Source: Tenodera sinensis
Lineage: Eukaryota > Arthropoda > Insecta > Mantodea > Mantidae
Reading direction: 5' to 3'
Length of the DNA stretch: 64,000 bases
NCBI GenBank assembly: GCA_030765045.1
Contig: CM060963.1
Location: 94,842,176-94,906,175, forward strand
Below are positions 48,760 to 64,000 of this stretch, in pieces. Numbering within the stretch: the first letter of the stretch is position 1; every line of letters starts with the position of its first letter. The position numbers were made by a program, and so were the translations under genes. The notes under the pieces were generated by a model. That model had not been told where the DNA came from. It saw nothing but the letters and a program-made list of their open reading frames with translations, and ran no database searches.

Positions 48760-49170
48760 GTTGCATTTCACCAAAAAATTCGATGTCGAGATTTTACGGC
48801 ATTACTTCAATCCAAAGATTTTGATGCAAATGGCATTGGTTTAAGATATTTTATGACATGAATTTTACTTTTATATCTTGAATTTGCTTCAATGAGTTCA
48901 GACGTCTGGATGATTTTACATAAACTGATAAACCGTAAGATTACACAAAAGCCGTATTATTACACAAACATTTGAATTCGTTACAACACATAATTTATAT
49001 CGAACACATTTGTTTTGTGGAGTGAACTATTTCGGAATTATTACTTGTTATTTGTCTGAATCTTCCAATACTTACACGTTTCTCAAATGGAAAGTCGCTA
49101 TTAGTTTTATTTTATATCTCAGTCATGCAACACAACGGAATTTCAAAGCCTCCGCATAGCGACCAGTTTT
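48760..49170 (-). repeat. Family A copy with central loss
   Basis: The right-end blocks ('ttcaccaaaaaattcgatg', 'gagattttac') and left-half blocks ('gagtgaactatttcgg', 'cttgttatttgtctga') are both present, but the CA-seed segment between them is deleted. Confidence 0.6.
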
Positions 49171-49744
49171 AAAACATTTGACTGCCGTTTAAGTAGACTC
49201 CTTTCCCGTATTCCTCTCCGACGTAATAAAGTTTAGTTCTGAGGATTTATTTTAATTTGAAAACGTGCTTGTAAATGTGGTAAATGGGATGTTCGTCACG
49301 GAAAAGTGTTGGACAGTGCGTCACATTTTAAAATGTTAATTGACCTTAACAGTAATTTCTGTTATGCAATTTAATATGAATAACTCTATGTAGTGAAATT
49401 ACTAAAGCATTAAATTGGTCATACATGAAATAGAAAGTAATTACACAGAAGCAGCAACTGTTAAATAATGAAATTTTCACTTATGGTGGAAATATCATTT
49501 TATAAGGAGTGATATTTACGACCAGAGAATAAAGGAAAACCTAGGTTTGTTAGTTTTTATTGAAAACTCTAAACTTACTCTAAAATCGAATTTTGGCCAG
49601 GATAAGTCTGCTCTATTTTTAAAGTTTAAAAAGTTGAACATTTGTTTTAAGCACTTTCATTAAAGTTTCGTTAGTCTTTGTATGTAAGAATTGCCATTAG
49701 CAATTGTTTATTTTATTCAAACAATTAAATTATGGCAAAATTAC
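49171..49744. other. No recognised feature between two family A copies
   Basis: AT-rich; nothing supported. Confidence 0.4.
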
Positions 49745-50612
49745 TTAACACATTTTTACTTTCTCTACTGGCAAGTAGGGAAATTATTGTATTTCACCCA
49801 GAAATTTGATGTCGAGATTCTACCGGAAAAAAAAATATGTTTCGAGACCCCCTGAATCTAAAAAAAAAAAACCATTTTAAGGAAAAGGTCCCTGTGCTTG
49901 TCAGTCTGTGGACAACATAGCTAAAAAACGAAAAGTTGGTTAAAAACCAAAGTTGGTATTTAAGTTTAATGTCTTTCAAGGATTGGACACAAGATTTTGA
50001 GGAAAATTCCTCCACCCTAAACTACCATTTACATGGAAAAGTATTTGAAAATTTTTATTTTCTTGAAAATGGCTCTAACGATTTTGTTTAAAATACCATA
50101 TGTTTGAGATATTTTTATGACAAATGAAATATATATCTTCAATTTTCTGGCTATAGCGTATGTTGTCGTATTTACTCTGAACCACTTTTGCATAGCACCG
50201 ATACAGATAGATCAAATCTTACTATACAAACATGTAGATCTTACTAAAATACACAATTTATGTCTGAATAAAATTTTTATGGAGTGAACCATTTCGGAGA
50301 TATACCTTGTTATTTGTGTGAGTTTCGGAGAACTTATACTTCTACCAAATGGAACATGGTTATTCAATTTGTTATATGTTAACCGTGCAAAGAGAGCGGA
50401 ATTTGAAAACTTTAAAACGTTTGACTGTCACTCAGAGCCTACTGTATTCCCATATTCTTGTTCCACCTACAAGAAAATAAGCAAATAAGATAATTTCTGC
50501 AAATGTTTATCTCAACTAATGTGAAGAAGATAAATGGATAAGAGTTTGTAGGAATGGTTAGTACAAGAGTAGAGAAAGTCATGTGAGTGCAACACATCAG
50601 ATTCTTTAATAT
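49745..50612 (-). repeat. Family A dispersed repeat, longest copy
   Basis: About 868 bp. On the minus strand it runs from 'gatgtgttgcactcacatg' to 'ccctacttgccagtagagaaag', holding all landmarks seen at 15.4 kb. The seed region is the short 'gtccacagactgacaagc', without CA expansion. No ORF beyond 76 codons. No TIRs or terminal direct repeats were seen, so the class is open. Confidence 0.75.
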
Positions 50613-56595
<5,983 letters not shown>

Positions 56596-57175
56596 AGTAT
56601 TCTACAATTGAAGTAACAAATGCGTATTACACTAGTAAGGAGAGTACACTAAACAGAGGGGTACGTTAAGGATGTGTGTCACCATTTAATCCATGCCTAG
56701 ACCTGATTATAACAGAACAGAGAGAAGTAAATAAAAAGAGAACGAAAAAAGAAACACAGTGGAATAAAAATGACGCTGAATATATAGAATATCCACTATT
56801 TGCAGCTATCGGTGTTACTTGCAAAATTCAGCTATCAGCTGATATCCTTAGGCTTCATGCAGCACTTTAAAGATTTCGAAAAGCAACAAAAGTAAAGGCC
56901 TTTGAAGGGAAAACACGTACGAAATGTAGGAATAAGTAAAGTAATAGAATGAGTGACACTGTAATACGAGCACAGTCTACTTAAAAGATGGAAACATTAA
57001 AAATAAAATTAATCGATGTAGGCATATAAAGATGTATGCTAAGAAATCGAAACAACTAAGCACGTAAAGAATCACTAATTAAATCATACAAATAAATAAC
57101 AGTACCACCATTATAGGTTGAAAGCTATACAACGAAGGGGGCAAGACAGAAGTAGTAGCTACTAATCCTAGGAAA
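56596..57175 (+). pseudogene. LINE RT relic (palm to C-terminus)
   Basis: Broken frames read TSKESTLNRGVR, GCVSPFNPCLDLIITE (the RQGC.LSP block), KVKAFEGKT, IKNKIN-like, and SLIKSYK near 57070-57090. The order matches the relics at 2.7 and 28.7 kb. Catalytic residues are lost. Confidence 0.6.
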
Positions 57176-57274
57176 AACTTGAGGTTGTTGGTGTTGTAAA
57201 AAGCATTCGTTGTATCCTGTTTGTGTAAGCCTATTTGGAAGTAATAACCAAAGTTGAAGACATTATACCCTCAA

Positions 57275-57910
57275 TACGAAGGCTATTTTTTTCAAACTCC
57301 AGTGGGCCTATAGGCGGCTCAAATTATGATAGAAGATAGGGATCGTATGGTGTATTGGCTGTTTTCTCGCGTTTGTCAATATCATTGCCAAGGTGAACTG
57401 GTAAGTTAAAGCTTGGCTACGGGCACTTAGAGATGTCGTTTTCCATTGAATCCCGCGCATGCTATGCACTGTGATGTTTTTTTACATTAATATGAGCATA
57501 ATTTACTAGAAATCCATCACAGAATACGCCGTGTCTATGGTGAGAAGTTTATGAGTGATGGCGTTGTGCAGGGAATTTAGAAATGGTCGAATAAATGTTC
57601 ATGATGAAGATGGTTAGGGACGAAAGTGTTTGATTATCCCCCACACAGCCCCGATCCAGCTCCAAGTGACTTCACCTTTACCCTCAGCTATTTGGGGGAC
57701 AGCATTTCCACTTCAGTGGTCTTACGGACACCGTACAGATCTGGCTCAAGAGAGGCGACAAGTGATCTTACAGAAGGTATTGGAATGCTAGTGGATATGC
57801 ATGACAAAGGTTTTTCTACTCTAATTAGTGTTCATTTCATGTCCCACCGGAAGATAAAAAATGTCCTAGTAAGTAAAATTATAGGTCATCAAATGAAGCG
57901 AATACTGATG
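57275..57910 (+). pseudogene. Mariner-type transposase relic, internally deleted
   Basis: The left end TACGAAGGCTATTTTTTTCA resembles mariner termini and starts at a TA. Near 57510-57600 the frames give HHRIRRVYGEKFMSDGVVQ and GRINVHDEDG, the N-terminal HTH region. At 57626 the frame jumps to FDYPPHSPDPAPSDF, which normally holds the third catalytic Asp, and then GGQHFHFS...TVQIWLKRGD. The part with the first two Asp residues is missing, so no active enzyme can be made. The right terminus was not located. Confidence 0.75.
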
Positions 57911-58366
57911 TAATATTTTGCATTACTCTGTCCTCAATTACCAGCACAAATATCTGATTTATATCCCTTCAGCCAGTATGTTTATCATACATGGGAAGAA
58001 ACGTCTTAGCGTATTTTAACAGCGCTTTGATGTTGTCTCGTTACGACAAACATTGCGAAAGGGAAAAGTCTCCTAAGGGCAAATCAGCATAACTATTGAT
58101 CATACAAAGGAGGTAGCTCAAAAGGAAAACTAGGAGGCATAGGCAATAAAGCATATTAAATCAAACTACCAAGTTTCCGTTATGGTATATTTTTACATTA
58201 ATGAATGCATTAATATTTGTTACAATATATTAAAACATAGTAGCTGATACCATTAAGCTGAGGTATTTTGACGCATCCTACACAAGCAGACTGTGGACTA
58301 AATCTGGAAAAAAGGGGGAAGGAAACTGAAACGCGCAAAACGAGTCATTTTGAACACTAAACAACA
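57911..58366. other. No recognised feature
   Basis: It may hold the mariner right end or flanks; nothing clear. Confidence 0.35.
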
Positions 58367-58790
58367 TATACTGGAGTACAGAAAAGTCAAATTTTGTACA
58401 CCAAATCCCATTCCATGACCAAACAATTGGTGTTTGGCGTGCTGTGAATGCACACAGAAATATAGGACCTGTATTATTTCAAGAAACATTTAATAGGCAG
58501 AGACGCAGAGAGAACATTATCACACCGTTCCTGGAAGAATGGTGTGACATTTAATGTTAACAGGCATATTTTCAACAAGACTCGGCTACAGCTGATCTCT
58601 CGTTGCAATTACTTGAAGAAGTTTTTTGAAGATAGAATTATCAGTAAAAGGAATATGGCCAGGTCGATCCATATGTTGGAAGAACTGAAAGACAATATGC
58701 GAAGAGAAATTGCCACAATTTCAGAATTAATGCGAGTTAATTGCAAGGTGTGACAGAGGTATGGCGGCACAGGGACATTACTTCCAACAC
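58367..58790 (+). pseudogene. Second Tc1/mariner-superfamily transposase relic
   Basis: Frames give HDQTIGVWRAVNAHRNIGPV (about 58417-58476), FQETFNRQRRRENIITPFLEEW, FQQDSATADLS (about 58570), FEDRIISKR, then MLEELKDNMRREIATISELM at 58673-58732. This is the order in a family of insect Tc3/mariner-like transposases. FQQDSATA holds the second catalytic Asp. The usual segment between RIISK and the LEELK helix, with the third acidic residue, is reduced to a few codons. The HTH domains are absent. It is clearly a different lineage from the mariner relic just upstream. Confidence 0.75.
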
Positions 58791-59318
58791 CTCCTGTGAC
58801 AAAGGTATGTGGTTATTGTAATTCTCATTTGCATGATAAACCTGTGCGCTTGAATTTAAAGGTCTGTGAATAGTTGACTCCACCAGCAAGCAGCTGCCCG
58901 ACCACAGCTAGAACTCTGTCGGCAGCGCAGATCACGGTCGAAAATATGGCACTGTATACACCGGCAATTTCAGTTTATTTGCAGCCATTGTCTCAAAGAT
59001 AACCAGCGTTGATGCCACCATATTCCTATTTACCAATGATAAGCCTTCAGATTTACGCTTTAGAAGGGGATACACTTTTATATGACTTATAGGACTAAAT
59101 ATATATTTAAACTTTCCTGAAGAATACCAGCCTCGACTAACCTCCAACGCTAAATTTTTAACTCGGTGTTTTAATCTCTTATATCATGAATTATTATAAT
59201 TAACACAACATTTTCTATTTGGCAATATAACTTCATCATTCAGGGGACTTTTATACGGTATTTCCCATTACAGTGGATCTTTGGATAATTCGAAGCTGAA
59301 GAAATAAGCTAATATACA
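58791..59318. other. Flank of the transposase relic; otherwise unrecognised
   Basis: GC-richer to about 58950, probably transposon 3' sequence; nothing else. Confidence 0.35.
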
Positions 59319-59320
59319 AT

Positions 59321-59376
<56 letters not shown>
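59319..59376. repeat. (AC)n(AT)n microsatellite
   Basis: A short AC run passes into about 45 bp of AT. Confidence 0.93.
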
Positions 59377-59380
<4 letters not shown>

Positions 59381-60379
59381 GTCAACTAAGATTTTATGGC
59401 TTTCCACAAAACACAACCCCGGAGCGATAATCTCTATGGCAGAAACACATGGGCGAAATTATATTACATTTCCGGTTTGGATTTACTTTCGACTGACATT
59501 TATGAACAAAATCTTCGAACTAAGGAAAATGAAATTCGAATTACATGTGGGTTTTTTACATTGCCTTAATACAAAATTCAAGTGACTTAAGAAAAATCTT
59601 CCAATTAACCACCATTTCGAATTATATAGTTAAAATATCCAAGCTCCACTGTGTTTCTGAGCTTAAACAATAAGTAAAGAAGAAAGAAACAAGATAAGAT
59701 CGTTGTAAATTAGTCACTTCTATATGTATAGAATTCATATTGCGTTTGCGAACTACTATACAACTAAAAGTAAATAAATACTTATGTTACAATTTTATTT
59801 AAGAAAGGACAAAAAGAGGGTTTGTAGGGCATAAATTAACATGCGGCTCTGGGAGTTAATAAACCTCGATGGTGCAATATTCCTGAATGGAGAAGGAATT
59901 TGGCGAAGGGCCTACATTACTGCGATTTGGCTGAAAATTATAATCACTGAGAAATGGTTGTCCCGCATTTTATGAGGGGCTGGCCCATTGTTCCTCGAGA
60001 GCATGTGGATGAAACGGAATGTTATGAGATAGCCAATAAACTCTCCACTTGAGAACAGTAACACTGCACTCCATAGCAATAACGGGCAGACCTCTTCAAT
60101 TATTAGCCTACTTTCATTTCGCTCAATAAGCTCCTAGTCTGTTACTCCCACTGCATGTAAACATGATCTCAGACTTCACTTTTGCAGCAACAGAAAAACT
60201 CACTTTCTCATATAATATACAATCTCTCCCGTCAGTAGAAGTACCCCCTGATTTCATATTTTGGAATGTGTTTAACTTTCACTTTCTCTATACCTACTTA
60301 TGTATAGGAAGAATATATTCGAATATGGAAATGACAACGAAAATACATGTTTTCAGGCCTCTTATCCTAAAAGACGGAT
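59377..60379. other. No recognised gene
   Basis: Frames of 68 and 96 codons lack motifs. Confidence 0.35.
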
Positions 60380-61039
60380 TTGTAAAAAAGAGGCCTGTTT
60401 GTCTGCTTGTTTGTCTGTCTGTCTGCCCTCTCTGTATGTATTTTGTTGAATAACATAACTCAAAAATCTGAGTATTGCACTCACATGACTTTCTCTACTC
60501 TTGTACTAACCATTCCTACAAACTCTTTAGGTTCTATCTTCTTCGTGTTACTTGAGATAAACATTTGCAGAAATTATCTTATCAAATCTTTTAAAGCTTT
60601 CAAATTCCGTTAAATTTACAGTTAACATACAAAAATGGACAGCGATATTCCATTTGACATAAGTATAAGTTCTACAAAACTTACATAAATAACGAGGAAT
60701 ATATCCGAAATGGTTCACTCTACAAAAAAGTTATTTAGACATAAATTGTGTTTTAGTAAGATCTACTCGTACATTTTTTGTATAGTAACAGTTTGTCTAT
60801 CTCTTACGATTTACCAGTTGTGCAAAAGTCATCCAGAGTAAACAGGACTACATAGGCTATAGCCAGAAAATTCAAGATATACATTTTATTTGTCATAAAC
60901 ATATCTCAAACATATTGCATTTTAATGAAAATTGTCAGAGCCATTTTCGAGAAAATCAAACTTTTCTAAAATTTTCCACGTAAAGGGTAGTTTAGGGTGG
61001 AGCAATTTTCTTTAAAAAATTTGTGTCGCATCCTTGAAA

Positions 61040-61106
<67 letters not shown>

Positions 61107-61125
61107 ACACACATACACACATTCC
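60380..61125 (+). repeat. Family A copy with 5' extension and CA expansion
   Basis: Begins with a GTCT/GTTT-rich head ('tgtctgtctgtctgcc' near 60413), then 'gcactcacatgactttctc' and all left-half landmarks through 'cgcatccttgaaagac'. It ends in a CA array (61041-61121). The block order matches 15.4 and 49.7 kb. Confidence 0.7.
61041..61121. repeat. (CA)n microsatellite at a family A seed
   Basis: About 65 bp of pure CA plus an interrupted tail. It directly follows 'ccttgaaagac'; the rest of family A is missing beyond it. Confidence 0.93.
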
Positions 61126-61159
61126 TATTTGAAAAGTGTAAGTACCTATTGGCAAATTC

Positions 61160-61350
61160 AAATAAATAAGAAAGAACATCTCGGAAATGGTTCACTCAAA
61201 AGAAAAACGAAGTATTTGAGATAAATTGCGTGTTTTAACGAGATCCACATCTTTTATTTAGTAAGGTTTTGACCGACTCTTACTGTTTACCATTTATCCA
61301 AAAATCATTCCGAATGAACAAGTCTTCTGAGGACACTCTCAGAAAATTCA
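61160..61350 (+). repeat. Second family A segment, restarting in mid-family
   Basis: After the CA array the sequence restarts at the earlier landmark 'atctcggaaatggttcact' and runs through 'taacgagatccac' and 'tttaccatttatcc'. Family A order is thus partly repeated in tandem. Confidence 0.6.
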
Positions 61351-61659
61351 GGTTACTTAGAAACAGCCATGGAATCGTCTGTGTGCGTTACGGGATACGG
61401 ACTGTCCCTCCGACTGAGAAGTGGAATGGGGTATAGCCTCCCACTGAGTAAGATTCTCAAAAGAGAGAAGGTTGGACATCGCTGATCTAACCAATTCAGA
61501 GGGGTGATGGAACAGCACTATATTTCCCCAGCAGGATATTTAAAGCGTAAAGGGCATAAATAAAGGAAGATACCTCGCATATGCAACCTATACAGATCTG
61601 TTGTGGCTAATACCCCTGGGAGGCAAAAATGAAGTGAGGGAATCATAGGATGTGATTAG
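61351..61659. repeat. Flank with an 80-bp block shared with 7.9 kb
   Basis: 61410-61490 aligns to 7861-7945 ('ccgact', 'agtgga.tgg', 'atagcc', 'aaagagaga.ggttggacatc'). The remainder is unidentified. Confidence 0.5.
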
Positions 61660-61915
61660 AACCGCAGCCAGTCCGGACACAGAGGCGCGCGGAAGTTCCT
61701 GAAAAGTGCTGAAATGCCGAGCAGCCACCATACTTCTGGTCCTGTATCGCACAAGCGTCTCCATCTACGGAGGACAGCAGCCATCCAACGCCTCCTAGCA
61801 CCGAGAACAGCAGTTTCAATGCAAGCATCCGCGCCATCTGTCCGGCATCCAACACTACGCGCCTGAAAGCACACCTGAAAGATGATAAGGAAATGGAATG
61901 AAATGAAGTGATGGT
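61660..61915. repeat. Dispersed repeat, pairs with 5.6 kb
   Basis: GC-rich block with the same landmarks as 5640-5885 ('gcggaagtt', 'cgccatctgtccgg', 'tgaaagatg'). Two overlapping minus-strand frames of about 100 codons are a by-product of its composition. Confidence 0.6.
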
Positions 61916-63222
61916 AAGGAAACTGTGGTATGAAATTAAGCACCCCAGCATTCGCCTAATTTAATTTCCTTGCTTAAAATATAAATTACCTTTAGCTTTT
62001 CATCTTTTATTTGTGCATAGGATTTGAGCACCAAGAACAAGAATTCACGGACATCTTTATGAAACATCGTGCTGGTTCGTCCTGAGGTCCTAAAATGTTG
62101 AAAAATAAAATCCAATATTTAATTTCTGTAAAAATTCCTCCTCTTTAATGCTTTTCTGTTTTGGATATTAAGATAGTGAGTTTCCGGGAGATACGAGGAC
62201 GGAAAATGTGTCCTATTAAATATCTTGTATGCGTTTCTTGCTAATTCTGCTGAAGATGATGAGAGAAGAGCCTTTTGTTTTCATTGTAGTAGGAAGAAGA
62301 GCGTATTTTTCCGCTCCGATACTCACATAGAATTCAGCAAGAACGGGAACACCCAGGGGCTAGAGCTTCTTCATGGTCAATACCTTCTCGAGCTCAGCTG
62401 GCTGAGGAAATGGCAAAATTCCTGGCCACCTGAGACTTTCACACCGCTTCTTTCTCTTCTTCTCCAGTGCTGAAAGGTCCGCAATAACCTTCGGAAAAAC
62501 TGGAGCTGAAGAGTCGTTTCCTCGTTTTTATTTCATTGTGAAATGGTTATTTCACTTTAAATAACAAGCTCATTTGTATTGAAACATTCTAATGTTGTTT
62601 GACGGGCTCATAATGATTATAATTATCATATTTTATGCATTCTCTACTCTTTGCTGTGTTTAAAATAGGACAAGAGAAGGTGAAGTATGGCGAAATGTTA
62701 TGCTTTTAAATAACTTTAAAGGAGACTTAATTTTTTATGTTTCAGGACGCATTTTTGCCAATATATGTATATTGTAAATACAGCAATAAAGCAATACAAG
62801 CATGTTTTTTGTGTTAAACATAACAATTATAAATAAAAGTATCACGGGTCGTTGTACCACATGCCTAAGATCATATTTAACTCATTCTGTAACAGCATTG
62901 AAATTTCAAACATGATTCACAAGATTCTAATACGGTGAACGCAATTATTCATACGGTATCAATTGGGAAGTTTACCGTTTCTAATGTAATATTCAAAGCT
63001 AAAATGCTCAAAAGCGAGGAAAACTTGCCGTGTCATTTTCCAAACACAGGTAAAATTAAATTTCACATATTAACAGAAACATATTCCATGAGCTCTGCCC
63101 CATGTACATATCATACATTTATCCCAAATCGCTCAATTACGTTCACGCAAAACAAAAAAAAAAATCGATGTTGCGATTTAAAGAAAACTCGTATTTAGGC
63201 CTAAAAATAAAAATTTACAAAG

Positions 63223-63223
<1 letters not shown>
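61916..63223. other. Unrecognised; plus frame 62225-62473
   Basis: The 82-codon frame has ordinary composition with an FCFHC motif near its start but no recognised domain. The rest is AT-rich. Confidence 0.3.
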
Positions 63224-63268
<45 letters not shown>

Positions 63269-63296
63269 GGGCGTGTGCGTGCGCGCGTGTGTGTCT
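63224..63296. repeat. (GT)n tract with CG-rich end
   Basis: About 70 bp of GT passing into gtgcgcgcgt alternation; Z-DNA potential. Confidence 0.92.
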
Positions 63297-63795
63297 ATTT
63301 TTTAAAGTCACTTTTCCTTCATTCCATGTTTATCTTCATTTAGATTAAATATGGATACATGGTTTTTATTGGCATTGTCTTACTGGATTGATCAAAGATA
63401 AATAAAATGAAGTATGAATTCAGCATACATAGATGATGCAAAAGTAGATGGTGCACTTCTTCCAAATCCTTGGGATTTTGTAGATCATAGTCTTATTTGT
63501 GACATGTAGTAAGTAACTTGCAATGGCAAAGCAGTATTGTACATCTAACGAATGACAACAAATGTCAGCAATATGTAACTTAAGTAGGCGCTCAGGGTCT
63601 GGTCGTAACTTTCAATAATTAGTCATTGTTGAAACTAAAGAAATAAACAGATAAAGTTGTTGCTGCAGCAAAAAATCGAGTAATGTAATGTTAGATGTCC
63701 TAGAGGTCTCTCAGGTCTCTAGCGAACAACGGAGCCTTGACGATTCAAAACAAAAATATTCTACATAACAGCCCCAAACAGATTATTTTTGTAAC

Positions 63796-63796
<1 letters not shown>
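63297..63796. other. No recognised feature
   Basis: AT-rich; nothing supported. Confidence 0.45.
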
Positions 63797-63894
<98 letters not shown>

Positions 63895-63918
63895 GTTGTT
63901 GTTGTTGTTGTTGTTATT
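63797..63918. repeat. (TTA)n(TTG)n microsatellite
   Basis: About 95 bp of ATT triplets passing into about 25 bp of GTT triplets. Confidence 0.95.
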
Positions 63919-64000
63919 ATTTATTGGTCTTATTAAAAGTACCCCAAAGATTTTTATTAAATACCGTAAATGGGATATGATGTATTGAATAAATAAACAA

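Noticed and set aside
61643..61951. Two overlapping minus frames of about 100 codons
   Set aside because: The region is a dispersed repeat shared with 5.6 kb where the frames are not kept.

Overview
The window looks like gene-poor intergenic DNA from an arthropod with a large genome, most likely an insect. The base composition is AT-rich, ORFs are short and broken, and there are many long microsatellites (CA/GT, TAA/ATT, ACT, GA) and many decayed retroelements and DNA transposons. The repeat vocabulary (LINE ORF1 of the insect type, Jockey-like and RTE/CR1-style reverse transcriptase relics, tRNA-headed SINE-like units, mariner relics) fits a polyneopteran such as a cockroach or termite, but that placement is an impression from family resemblance, not proof. 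No host gene, tRNA, rRNA or CRISPR array could be supported.

Layout. 1-3.5 kb: a sequence repeated again at 10.7 kb, then an open 381-codon LINE ORF1, a small inverted-repeat element and a reverse transcriptase (RT) relic. 4.06-5.5 kb: an LTR followed by a primer-binding-site-like sequence; the LTR is split by a 5'-truncated Jockey-like insertion with a 16-bp target-site duplication. 5.6-8.1 kb: repeat blocks, an RT relic split by a CA array, a hammerhead-like motif on the minus strand and three hairpin-bearing units. 8-15 kb: mostly unrecognised, with tRNA-like SINE material and a compound trinucleotide array. 15.4-16.8 kb: a long copy of an unnamed dispersed repeat (called family A here) next to another RT relic. 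20.6-20.9 kb: a large inverted repeat with hammerhead-like motifs. 26.8-33.2 kb: two related solo LTRs flanking an RT relic. 34.7-35.4 kb: a TTAA-flanked DNA transposon with terminal inverted repeats. 38-51 kb: five more family A copies on both strands, a 119-bp insertion with a 13-bp direct repeat and a perfect 12-bp hairpin. 54.4-55.3 kb: two long TAA arrays. 56.6-58.9 kb: an RT relic followed by two internally deleted mariner-type transposase relics. 60.4-61.5 kb: two juxtaposed family A segments joined near a CA array, then repeats shared with 5.6 kb and 7.9 kb.

No pathway or operon is present. The recurring theme is nested and decaying mobile DNA. Two microsatellites appear to have grown from short CA/GT seeds already carried inside dispersed repeats (family A and the LTR family). 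That relation, the nested LTR/Jockey structure and the hammerhead-like inverted repeat are the observations most worth checking.
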